A DNA stretch of 64,000 bases from Pseudomonadota bacterium (GTDB lineage: Bacteria; Pseudomonadota; Gammaproteobacteria; Steroidobacterales; Steroidobacteraceae): positions 124,001 through 188,000 of the forward strand of contig JADJOO010000005.1 in assembly GCA_016713725.1 (NCBI GenBank), written 5' to 3'. Positions 56,189-64,000 of the stretch are shown here, one piece after another; within the stretch, counting starts at the first letter, position 1; each line of letters begins with the position of its first letter. The notes beneath the pieces were generated by a model. It worked only from the letters and a program-made list of their open reading frames with translations, made no database searches and was not told where the DNA came from. The translations under genes were made by a program, and so were the position numbers.

Positions 56189-58351
56189 TCAGGCGACGGC
56201 GCCTTGCTGACCACTCTGCGCGGGCAGCAGGATGGAGAACCGGGTGTACTTTCCGGGTGCAGTCGCAATGCTGATCTTGCCGCCGATCGAATGGACGGCT
56301 TTCAGCACGAAGTCCAGGCCTACCCCGCGTCCTGCGTCCCGGTCATTGCCGTCGTGGGTCGAAAAGCCGGGCTTGAAAATGAGGGCGAGGCTTGCCTTCG
56401 TGTCGAGTTGCTGGGCTGCATCCGCGCTCAGGTCACCGCGCCGCACCGCGGTTTCGCGCAGCCGCTCGGGGACGATGCCGCCCCCGTCGTCCTGGAACAC
56501 CAGTTCGAACCGCTGCTCGCCTGACTTGAACTGAATCTGCAGCAGGCCGACTTCGTCCTTGTCGAGTCCGCGCCGGGTACCGGCATCCTCGATGCCGTGC
56601 ACCACTGCGTTGCGTACGAGCTGGATGGCGATGTCACGCACCGTTCTGCGAATGTCGCCGTGCACCTCGTCGAGACCCGCGGTGACGAGCCGGACTTTCT
56701 TGCCGGCATCCGTCGCGATGCGTCGGGCCAGCGTATCCAGGGAGGGCGCAATGTCCTGTGGACCGGCATCGATCGTCGTCGTCGCGGGTTGCGCGCGCGG
56801 CGCAGTGGTCAACACCGCATTCGCGCGCAGGGCATCGGCGCGGCTCGCCAGTTCGCGGATCGATTGCAGATGGCCAATGATCTCGTCAAGGCTTACGACG
56901 AGCGGCAGAAAATCGTTGCCGGACAGCTGTGAGCGGTCCCGCAGTTCTTGCAGTAGATCTTCGAATGCGTGGGTGCGGGCCTCGACGGAAGCCAGGCCGA
57001 GTGTCGCGGCATCGCCCTTGATTCGATGCATCTCGCGGAACAATTGGTCGATCTTGGTGCGAAAATCGCCGTCGCCGCGCGCTGGAACCTTCAGGACACT
57101 ATTGACCTGTGCAAGCGCCGCGCTGGTATCGTCGAGGAACGACAGGAGGTGCTCGGGGTCGACCTGCAGCAGGCCGAGCAGCATGTCCATCTGTCCCTGG
57201 GACTTGGCCTGGGACTCCTTCAGTTCGCGCGCCAGCAGCACCCGCGAAGTCACGTCGTTGACGGACACCAGCATCTGGCGCACGCCGTGGTCGCCCTTGA
57301 CCCGATGGAAATCGAATTCCAGGTATCGCAGGTCGCGGCTGCCGTCCCCACGATCGAAATGGACCTCGACCTCCGCGAGTGGATTGATGCTCCGGATCAG
57401 TTTTTCGTTGGCACGTTCCCCCCAGAGCAGCCTCACGTACTTCGTCGCCGTCGCCAGCGTCTTCTCGGTCACCGTGTCCCGGAGCAGTTCCTCGAGCGTC
57501 AGCCCACTGAAGTCGTCTCGGCGGAACAGGGCGGACAACGCGGCGGAGTGTGCCTTGCCGATGCGGAAGTCGGCGTCGAGCAGGAATAGCCCGTCCTTGA
57601 CCGTGCCCAGGATGTCACGCGTCTGGTTCTGAGCCTCAACGGCCAGTCGCTCATGGCGCACCTTCAGCCACTGAAAGTACGCCAGCAGTGTCACCAGCAG
57701 GCAGGCGAACGCGACGCCGGTGATCATCAGCTTGCGCAGAGTCGCGGACGCCGTGACCACCTGCTGCTCGAGACCGGTACCGATCGCAGACAGGGCCGTG
57801 TTCAGCCGATCTGTCCCTTCGCGGCTGGAATTGATGGCCTGGCGCGTGTCCTGCAGCAGCTGGCGCCCGCGGGAGTTGAGCTGCGTGCCGGCGGAATCGG
57901 AATCGCGGTAGGGAAGACCTTCAAATCCTGCAACGGGATCCAGAGCCTTGCGGTAATCAGACCAAAGGCGCTCGACTTCACGCAGATCGGCGGACGTGCC
58001 GGCCGCCGATGGCCTGAGCTGAGCCAGCGACTGGTCGAAGGCCTGCACGGCGCCACGCAGGTCCTTGACCGCCTGGCCGACGAAGGCCCGCGAGCCGAGC
58101 CGGTCGCGGATCGCCGCCAGCGACTTTGCGATCGCCACGGGCTGGCCGCGCTGCTCGCTCGCCAGCTTGAGCGCTGCAGTGTCAGCCGACAGTTGATCGG
58201 CATGCCGATACCCGGGAACCAGCACCAGCCCGATGAATGCTACGAGCAGGACCAGGAAGCCGACGGTCGCGGCCTGGTCGCGCACTCGTCCCGACAAGCG
58301 TGTGGTCATGTTGCCCTGCTGTCCTGTTGGCGAGCGGCCTGTCCTGCTCAT
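56189..58351 (-). CDS. Membrane CheA-like hybrid kinase (sensor-PAS-HPt-ATPase, no CheW domain)
   Basis: A 720-residue protein. TM1 (about 30-48), a periplasmic helical sensor, TM2 (about 208-226), a PAS-like domain (FLLDADFRIGKAHSAALSALFRRDDFSG), an HPt helix with His442 in REMHRIKGDAATLGL, and a CheA-type ATPase with LVRNAVVHGIEDAGTRRG, DDGGGI and GRGVGLDFV. It ends after the ATPase, without the P5/CheW-like domain of chemotaxis CheA. Its start overlaps the TonB-like gene stop (ATGA). Confidence 0.87.
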   Translation of the reverse strand: MSRTGRSPTGQQGNMTTRLSGRVRDQAATVGFLVLLVAFIGLVLVPGYRHADQLSADTAALKLASEQRGQPVAIAKSLAAIRDRLGSRAFVGQAVKDLRGAVQAFDQSLAQLRPSAAGTSADLREVERLWSDYRKALDPVAGFEGLPYRDSDSAGTQLNSRGRQLLQDTRQAINSSREGTDRLNTALSAIGTGLEQQVVTASATLRKLMITGVAFACLLVTLLAYFQWLKVRHERLAVEAQNQTRDILGTVKDGLFLLDADFRIGKAHSAALSALFRRDDFSGLTLEELLRDTVTEKTLATATKYVRLLWGERANEKLIRSINPLAEVEVHFDRGDGSRDLRYLEFDFHRVKGDHGVRQMLVSVNDVTSRVLLARELKESQAKSQGQMDMLLGLLQVDPEHLLSFLDDTSAALAQVNSVLKVPARGDGDFRTKIDQLFREMHRIKGDAATLGLASVEARTHAFEDLLQELRDRSQLSGNDFLPLVVSLDEIIGHLQSIRELASRADALRANAVLTTAPRAQPATTTIDAGPQDIAPSLDTLARRIATDAGKKVRLVTAGLDEVHGDIRRTVRDIAIQLVRNAVVHGIEDAGTRRGLDKDEVGLLQIQFKSGEQRFELVFQDDGGGIVPERLRETAVRRGDLSADAAQQLDTKASLALIFKPGFSTHDGNDRDAGRGVGLDFVLKAVHSIGGKISIATAPGKYTRFSILLPAQSGQQGAVA

Positions 58352-60183
58352 GGCGTCCTTGCGTCGTCGGGACGGAATACGATATTGGTCACGACGGACG
58401 CCTCGAAGCCTGGGTTGCCGGCCGCGAGTGGCTTGAAGCGCCAGCGGCGGACGGCATCGAGCGCAGCCCGATCAAATACGTCGGCCGGACTAGAGTTCAC
58501 GACCTCCGCCGACTTGACCTTGCCGTCCGGATCCAGGGTGAAGCGCACTCGCACTTCGCCACCGACGCCGCGTTTCAAGGCGTCTTTCGGGTATTCCGGC
58601 GGCACGTACCTGGTGCGCTTCAACTCACTCGGTGGCAGCTGGCGCGGCGCATTCGGGTTGGCGAGGGCGCTGCCTTGTGACGACTCGACCGGGCGTCCGT
58701 CATTGACGCGGTCCGCCACCGGTTGTGCGAGGCGCTCGGGTTGCGTCATGGTTGGCTGCGCCGTTGCCGCAGGCGGTGCAGCGCGTATTGCGGCGGCAAC
58801 TCGCGTGGGACTCACGCCGAGGGCGCGCGCTTCTGCCAGCCAGCCTTCCAGGTCGTCGCGTTGCGGCCGTGCCGCAGCTTCGCGAATCTTGAGCAGGAAC
58901 GCCTGCGTGAGCTCGGCCGTCGCCGAATCGGCCAGCCCTTTGGGGTCCGCTGGGAGCCTGCGCAATTGCGTCAGATAGACCTTCGCACTGTCCGTGGCCG
59001 GCTCGACCAGCTTGCCTTCGCGGATTCGCGTCGAGACGAGTTGCGCCAGCTGCTTCGCACGTGCGTCTCCCTGCCGGCGACTGATCTCGTTTGCCGCCGC
59101 GATCTGCGCTTCCGCCAGCTTCGAGTCGATCTGAGCCAACCCGGGATCACCCGGGCGAATGAGCTTCAGCTGGAAGAGCGTGGCTGCGGCGTCGTTGAGC
59201 TGGCGCTGCGCAAGTTCCGACTGCAGGCGCTCGTCGAGCAGACCCCCGATTCGCTGCAGTCCTTCCTGGGCTTCGTCGTTATCGGGATCCTGCGCGAGTA
59301 CCGCTCGGAAATAGGCGAGAGCATTGTCGCCTTCGGGATCGGTGTAATGACGCGCGTTCAGGGCAACGCGCGCCCTGTCCAGAAGCTCCTCGCTCGAGCC
59401 CGCCTGGACATCTACGGTGTCCGTCGCCGGGAGCGCAATGGCGGGCTCGGCAACCTGGCTGTCATGGGTGGCGGTCGCGGGAGCGCGATCCTCCGTGGTC
59501 GGTGCACGCAGCGTGAGCCACGCCGCGGTGATCGCGACGAGCACCACGCCGGCCAGGACTGGGCCCCATGTTCGCCGCTTGCTGCCGCCCACGGGACCGC
59601 TGGAACTGGCCGGCGCACCTTGCGTTCGACGAACCTCACTGCCGCGCCGGTCCATTGCACGCGCGGGTGGAGTCGCGACAACGACAGGCGCGGACTCGGC
59701 GGCAGCCGGTTCGACGATCGGTTGCGTGGCCAGGGTGAGTCGAGCGAGCGCTTCCTCGCGTGCCCCGTCGAGTACGGCGCTCGTCTGGCTTGGTTCGAAG
59801 GGAATCGACAAGATCGCAAAGGTTGCCGATCCCTTGAGGGAGCGCGCGACGCTGGCGCTCTCGTCGGGTGGCGCAAGCACGACAACGATGCAGGTGCCGT
59901 CGGGCGACTGCACGCTTTCGACTGTCGCGGTGAGGTCCTGCTGGCCGCGTGCATCCAACAGTAGAACGCACGGCCGCAAGGGCCGGATGAATTCACGGGC
60001 CGCATCGACCGACTCAACGTGTCGAAACGTGGCTTCGCCATCCAGGGCCTGGCCGATCTGCTCGAGCAGCGCGTCATCGTCAGTCAGGGCGATGATTTCG
60101 ACGCGCGGTGGGCGCGAGGCGCCAGGCTCGCCAGCCAGCGCCGGGGTCGGGTGCGCATGAACGGGCGCAGGTATCGCGGTCAA
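58348..60183 (-). CDS. Receiver-like / TPR / TonB C-terminal fusion protein
   Basis: 611 residues from TTG at 60183, six bases after GGAGG. Residues about 26-150 look like a receiver domain: VEIIALTDDDALLEQI, Asp77 in VLLLDARG, but Ile127 replaces the conserved Lys (ILSIPF). One membrane segment (about 206-225) leads to a TPR-like helical region and a C-terminal TonB domain with YVPPEYPKDALKRGVGGEVRVRF and ALDAVRRWRFKP. It heads the operon with the kinase, CheY and CheX. This combination is unusual. Confidence 0.82.
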   Translation of the reverse strand: MTAIPAPVHAHPTPALAGEPGASRPPRVEIIALTDDDALLEQIGQALDGEATFRHVESVDAAREFIRPLRPCVLLLDARGQQDLTATVESVQSPDGTCIVVVLAPPDESASVARSLKGSATFAILSIPFEPSQTSAVLDGAREEALARLTLATQPIVEPAAAESAPVVVATPPARAMDRRGSEVRRTQGAPASSSGPVGGSKRRTWGPVLAGVVLVAITAAWLTLRAPTTEDRAPATATHDSQVAEPAIALPATDTVDVQAGSSEELLDRARVALNARHYTDPEGDNALAYFRAVLAQDPDNDEAQEGLQRIGGLLDERLQSELAQRQLNDAAATLFQLKLIRPGDPGLAQIDSKLAEAQIAAANEISRRQGDARAKQLAQLVSTRIREGKLVEPATDSAKVYLTQLRRLPADPKGLADSATAELTQAFLLKIREAAARPQRDDLEGWLAEARALGVSPTRVAAAIRAAPPAATAQPTMTQPERLAQPVADRVNDGRPVESSQGSALANPNAPRQLPPSELKRTRYVPPEYPKDALKRGVGGEVRVRFTLDPDGKVKSAEVVNSSPADVFDRAALDAVRRWRFKPLAAGNPGFEASVVTNIVFRPDDARTP

Positions 60184-60501
60184 GGGAAACCTCCTGTCAG
60201 GACGCCGAGCCGATGCGCCTGGCGCGATGGCTGCTGCACTCAGGAGTGTAAATAAGGTGCATTCCCCGACCTTGTGCCACGTCACAGATCAGGAGTCGGA
60301 ACGGCGCGAGGCATCTCTTGGCGTTGCGGACAATCCGTTCGACCAGGAAAACGGGTGACGTTATGTCGAGTATCGGTGCGAGCCTGCCTGGTTCTCACCG
60401 CAACGCCGGGAATGGGAAAGCGAGGACGTTCCGACCAACCCCTTCCTGTCCCTCCTGCCTCTCCTGCCTTTCTTGTCCTTCTTGTCCTTCCTCCCCTTCC
60501 T
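60184..60501. other. Intergenic region upstream of the TonB-like operon
   Basis: 318 bp. 60438-60504 is the pyrimidine face of the purine minisatellite. The rest should contain the promoter of the minus-strand operon (AT-rich TTATTTACACTCC near 60245 on that strand), but no confident boxes were found. No gene. Confidence 0.4.
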
Positions 60502-60504
60502 CTA
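60438..60504 (-). repeat. Purine minisatellite after TAG stop of the zinc-finger gene
   Basis: On the minus strand, directly from the stop codon: AAGTAGAGGAAGGGG, then units AGGAAGGAC, AAGAAGGAC, AAGAAAGGC, AGGAGAGGC, AGGAGGGAC, AGGAAGGGG. The period is 9 bp and the order of the first units matches 55242-55268. Confidence 0.82.
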
Positions 60505-60702
60505 CTTCTTCAGCACGTACTCCGCGCTGCAATAGGGGCACTTCGCCGAGCCGGTCTTCTCGATGGCCAGGAACACGCGGGGATGCGAGTTCCACAGGTG
60601 CATGCTCGGCATCGGGCAGGCGAGCGGCAGGTCCGCCTCGGTCACCTCGTACTGGTGCTGGGCATTCGGCTGGATGAGCCTGTCGCTGCGTTCGGCCGTC
60701 AC
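60502..60702 (-). CDS. Zinc-finger (zf-CHCC) domain protein
   Basis: A 66-residue protein with the CHCC pattern LACPMPSMHLWNSHPRVFL and KCPYCSAEYVL, as in the NDUFS6-like bacterial zinc-finger family found next to LPS or ilv genes. It is presumed to bind zinc; function unknown. GTG at 60702 gives the usual family length; an ATG at 60759 would add 19 basic residues. Confidence 0.8.
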   Translation of the reverse strand: MTAERSDRLIQPNAQHQYEVTEADLPLACPMPSMHLWNSHPRVFLAIEKTGSAKCPYCSAEYVLKK

Positions 60703-60820
60703 GGTGCTGCTGCCTTTGTGTCGAAGTGAGAAACGGGGCGGCCCGACTTGTGAGCGCATTATCGCGCAGCTGGTGTCACCCGTGCCATGCGCGATCCAGC
60801 CCGCTGCAGCGGGCTGGATG

Positions 60821-61903
60821 TCACGCGCCGGTCGGGGTGCGGGGTGCGCCTGCCAGCATCAGCTCGTCGAGCTTTTCGATCGCGTCGTCGACTTCGACCA
60901 GGTCCATGACGCCCGGCATCTCGATTTTCTCGGTCCAAGGCAGGTTTCCGGCCGACCGGTTCAGGAACCGTGTCGCGGCGCGATCGTAGCGATCCACGCA
61001 CCAGCGGCGGCTGTAATAGGGGCCGCTGCGCTCCGGATTGGTCGCGGCATACAGCCCGATCACCGGCGTGCCTACCGTCGTTGCCATGTGCGCGGGACCC
61101 GAATCGGGTGACACCAGCGCGGTCGCCCGCTGCAGGGTCGCGAGGAATTCGACCAGCGTGTCGCGCCCGACCAGGTTGCGACATGGCTGCCGCATTTGCT
61201 GCTCGATCCGCGCACCGTACTCCAGCTCGAGCGGGCTGCGTCCGCCGCACAGCAGCACTGCCATGCCGTGGCGCTGCACCGCGTGATCGGCGAGCGCGGC
61301 ATAGCGAGCGACGCTCCAGTTGCGCAGCTCATGGCTCGAACATGGACTGAGCACGAGGGTGGATTTGCCGCGGTCCGGGATCGCGTCGAGGGCGTAGGCC
61401 AGGGCGGAATCCGGCAGCGGAATGTCCCAGCGCATCGAACGCGTAGTGACCCCGAGCCGCTCGGCGAATCCGAACAGGCTGTCGAGCACGTGCTCGCGCG
61501 ACCGCGCGGCGATCTTGGCGTTGGTGAAGAGCCACTGGCCCTCGCGGGCCCGGGCGCGGTCGAATCCAAGCCGGTGCCGCGCCGGCACCATCATCGACGC
61601 GATGCTCGCGCGCAGTGCGAGTTGCATATGCAGCAATACGTCGAAACGCCGCCCGCGCAGCTGCGAGCGCAGGTCGTGGTATCCCTTGGCGCCGGCGTTC
61701 TTGTCGAAAACGATGAACTCAATCCCGGGGATGTGGCCGAGCAGCTTGTGCTCGAGCTTGCCCAGGATCCACGTGAGTTGCGTCGACGGCCAGGTGTCCT
61801 GCAGCGTGCGGACGACCGGCAGCACGTGGCACACGTCTCCCAGCGCCGACAGGCGCAGGATGCAGATGGACGACGGCGGTGTGGTGAAGAGGGGCTGCTT
61901 CAT
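60821..61903 (-). CDS. Glycosyltransferase family 9 (LPS heptosyltransferase-like)
   Basis: A 360-residue GT9 protein that adds a heptose-type sugar to the LPS inner core from ADP-heptose. Landmarks: ICILRLSALGDVCHVLPVVRTL (N-terminal catalytic loop), LRASIASMMVPARHRLGFD, and the donor site SPDSGPAHMATTVGTPVIGLYAATNPERSGP. It may be WaaC- or WaaF-like; the order does not decide. Its start lies close to the divergent Kdo kinase gene. Confidence 0.88.
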   Translation of the reverse strand: MKQPLFTTPPSSICILRLSALGDVCHVLPVVRTLQDTWPSTQLTWILGKLEHKLLGHIPGIEFIVFDKNAGAKGYHDLRSQLRGRRFDVLLHMQLALRASIASMMVPARHRLGFDRARAREGQWLFTNAKIAARSREHVLDSLFGFAERLGVTTRSMRWDIPLPDSALAYALDAIPDRGKSTLVLSPCSSHELRNWSVARYAALADHAVQRHGMAVLLCGGRSPLELEYGARIEQQMRQPCRNLVGRDTLVEFLATLQRATALVSPDSGPAHMATTVGTPVIGLYAATNPERSGPYYSRRWCVDRYDRAATRFLNRSAGNLPWTEKIEMPGVMDLVEVDDAIEKLDELMLAGAPRTPTGA

Positions 61904-61956
61904 CTGCGGTTCGAAACGGTAGGCAGCGGCGCCGGGATCGTGAACAATCCGCACCG

Positions 61957-62694
61957 ATGAACGGAGCAGCCGCCGCCGGGGAGGAGGCGCTCGCGCGCGG
62001 GGCGGGCGGCGCGATGCTATACGATGCCTCCTGTCTCCACCATCCGGACACTGCGGTGTTCGATCCGGCGCACTGGCAGGCGCAGGGAGCGCTCGAGACG
62101 ACTCGTGGCGGGCGCGGCACGGTTGCCTTCGTGCGATCGAGCGATGGCCAACGCTGGGTGTTGCGCCACTATCGTCGCGGCGGGCTCATTGCCCATGTTT
62201 CGGACGACCTCTACGTGTGGACAGGTGCCGACCGCACTCGCGCGCTCAGGGAGTGGCGCCTGCTGCGCCAGCTGCGAGCCTGGAGGCTGCCCGTGCCCAC
62301 GCCGGTGGCAGCGAGGTATCAGCGTGTCGGGCTCTTTTACCGCGCCGATTTGATCACCGCAGAATTGCCGGTGCGCCGTACGCTGACCCAGGCGTTGCAG
62401 CAGGCATCCTTGCCGATCGAGACGTGGCATGCCGTCGGCCAGTGCATCGGTTCGCTGCATGCGCGCGGCGTGCAGCACGCGGATCTGAACGCGCACAACC
62501 TGCTCATTGGCGGGAGCAACGACATCTACGTGCTCGACTTTGATCGCGGCCGGATCCGTGCGCGCGGCGCGTGGGAACGAGCGGTGCTTGCGCGGTTGCA
62601 GCGCTCGTTGCGGAAGGTGACCACCGGCCTGCCGGCCGAGCGCTTTACCGAGGCGCACTGGCAGGCGCTGCTGGCGGGCGCCGGGACAGGCTGA
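61957..62694 (+). CDS. kdkA: 3-deoxy-D-manno-octulosonic acid kinase
   Basis: Phosphorylates the Kdo of LPS core at position 4. The 245-residue kinase-fold protein has WVLRHYRRGGLIAHVSDD (Lys-type loop), EWRLLRQLRAWRLPVPTPVAARY, the catalytic HADLNAHNLL and VLDFDRGRIR (metal Asp). KdkA typically pairs with a monofunctional WaaA, which follows nine bases downstream. Confidence 0.9.
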   Translation: MNGAAAAGEEALARGAGGAMLYDASCLHHPDTAVFDPAHWQAQGALETTRGGRGTVAFVRSSDGQRWVLRHYRRGGLIAHVSDDLYVWTGADRTRALREWRLLRQLRAWRLPVPTPVAARYQRVGLFYRADLITAELPVRRTLTQALQQASLPIETWHAVGQCIGSLHARGVQHADLNAHNLLIGGSNDIYVLDFDRGRIRARGAWERAVLARLQRSLRKVTTGLPAERFTEAHWQALLAGAGTG

Positions 62695-62703
62695 ACACAC
62701 GCC

Positions 62704-63974
62704 ATGCGACTGCTGTACGTCCTGCTGATCTATCTCGTCGCACCCCTCGTGATCGCGCACGAAGTGTGGAAAGCACTTTTCAATCCGGAGTACCGGGGTC
62801 GACTGCGGCAACGGCTCGGCTTCGTGCAGCGAGCGACGCGAACTGGATCCGTCTGGATTCATGCCGTGTCGGTGGGCGAGGTGCAGGCGGCAGCTGGACT
62901 CGTCAGCGAACTGCAGCGCCGGTATCCGACGCTGCCGATCGTGCTCACCACGGTCACGCCGACCGGCGCGCAGCGGGCGAGGTCGCTGTTCAAGGAGGGC
63001 GTGCAGATCTGCTACCTGCCGTACGACCTGCCGGGCTCCGTCGGCCGTTTCCTGGACCGGATTTCGCCACAGGTGGTGGTCATCCTCGAGACCGAGATCT
63101 GGCCCACCCTTTACCACCAGCTCGGACAGCGGCGGATTCCGCTGCTGCTCGGCAGCGCACGCGTTTCGACACGGTCCGTCGATCGCTACCGACGCATGGC
63201 GTCGCTGTTCCGCGACACGCTGTCGCACGGCATCCTGATCGGTGCGCAGACGCCGGCCGACGCCGACCGGTTTCGCGCCATAGGTGCCGCACCGGGCCGC
63301 GTGCAGGTGACCGGCAACATCAAGTACGACCTGAAATCCCCGCCGCGACCGTCGATGCCGGTTGCGCCTTGCGCCAGCGATGGGGAGAGGAGCGGCCGGT
63401 CTGGATCGCCGGCAGCACGCACGAAGGCGAAGAAGAAGCTGCATTGGCGGCGCACGCAGCCGTGCGTACCCGCCATCCCGATACGCTGCTGTTGCTGGTG
63501 CCGCGTCACCCGCAGCGCTTCGATGCGGTGCGCGCGCTGTTGCGCAAGCGCGGGGTGCCGCATGCGCAGCGCAGCTCGGGCACCGTGCCGGCGCCGGGCG
63601 ACCAGGTCTTCCTGATCGATACGCTCGGCGAGTTGCAGATGTTCTACGCTGCGGCGGACATCGCTTTCGTCGCGGGCAGCCTGGTGCCGGTCGGCGGGCA
63701 CAGCCTGCTCGAGCCTGCCGTGCTCGGACTGCCGATGCTCTCGGGTCCGCACACGCACAATTCGCAGGACATCGCCGACCTGTTCGAGCAGGTCGGCGCA
63801 CTGCGCATCGTGCGCAGCCAGGAGGAACTGGGTTATCGCCTGATCGAGTGGATCGGCGATCCGGAGCGGGCGCGGGCAACGGGTGCCCTCGGTCGCGAGG
63901 CGGTGGCGGCCAACCGTGGAGCGGTCGACCGCCTGGTCGACATGATCGAGCCGCTGCTCAGGACTTCGGCCTGA
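62704..63974 (+). CDS. waaA: 3-deoxy-D-manno-octulosonic acid transferase (one frameshift)
   Basis: Transfers Kdo from CMP-Kdo to lipid A. About 423 residues in two frames. The first has an N-terminal membrane anchor, WIHAVSVGEVQAA (catalytic Glu), VILETEIWPTLYH and ARVSTRSVDRY; the second has WIAGSTHEGEE, LVPRHPQRF, FVAGSLVPVGGHSLLEPA and SGPHTHNSQDIADL. They meet at about 63336, where one A is missing (CTGAAATCCCC). WaaA is essential in most Gram-negatives, so the shift is probably an error. Confidence 0.93.
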
Positions 63975-64000
63975 CGACCGGCAGCGCCGTCGGCTGCGTC

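Noticed and set aside
60245..60300. Sigma54 promoter (GTGGCAC on the minus strand) for the TonB-like operon
   Set aside because: The downstream GC element is at the wrong spacing.

Overview
This 64 kb window comes from a high-GC gammaproteobacterium, most likely a member of Xanthomonadales or a neighbouring order such as Steroidobacterales or Nevskiales. The evidence is the protein families (PlsB, RarD, GlnE, ArfB, Kdo kinase, Fis, DUF3426) and a conserved gene order: groES-groEL, then on the minus strand dsbD, a TlpA-like thioredoxin, aroQ, accB, accC, prmA, DUF3426, dusB, fis, purH and purD. It reads as ordinary chromosome. I see no rRNA, tRNA, CRISPR array, transposase or phage gene. This placement is inference; no marker gene was searched.

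Layout. 1-5.5 kb: edge-truncated 5-oxoprolinase, alkyltransferase-like protein, small hydrolase, lipoprotein, methyltransferase, plsB. 5.5-6.2 kb: about 690 bp of pure C/G runs, almost certainly artefactual. 6.3-14.8 kb: arfB, mscS, small proteins, cysQ, yrfG, rhlB, trxA-rho and a DMT exporter. 14.8-17.4 kb: a DUF3604 gene bracketed by two inverted structured repeats. 17.5-24.5 kb: the purD-purH-fis-dusB-DUF3426-prmA block. 24.5-27.4 kb: a truncated sulfotransferase and a lipoprotein amidohydrolase, also bracketed by inverted copies of the same repeat and breaking the accC-prmA neighbourhood. 27.5-35.3 kb: accC, accB, aroQ, tlpA-like, a DsbD with a duplicated N-terminal domain, and groESL with a heat-shock promoter and CIRCE operator. 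35.4-41.9 kb: a stress and two-component island (ferritin-like protein, GlsB, CHASE3 histidine kinase, two response regulators, CBS, BON, Crp/Fnr). 41.9-45.4 kb: a JmjC-type hydroxylase, a divergent PLP decarboxylase and a sulfotransferase. 46-51.9 kb: small membrane proteins and transporters, YgbA-like protein, nitroreductase, apt. 51.9-55.3 kb: glnE and a DUF6165 gene. 55.3-60.2 kb: a minus-strand chemosensory-like operon in which a TonB C-terminal domain is joined to a receiver-like domain, next to a membrane CheA-like kinase, CheY and CheX. 60.5-64 kb: LPS core genes (GT9 heptosyltransferase, Kdo kinase, waaA).

Two points shape how the sequence should be read. First, at least eight genes carry a single-base frameshift, including rho, accB and waaA, which are normally essential, so the assembly appears to have indel errors. 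Second, the intergenic DNA is rich in dispersed repeats of three kinds: (i) a long hairpin with an invariant 14-nt loop (four copies, arranged as two inverted pairs around accessory genes); (ii) a G-rich/C-rich, telomere-like repeat abutting stop and start codons; (iii) a 9-bp purine minisatellite beginning at TAG stop codons.
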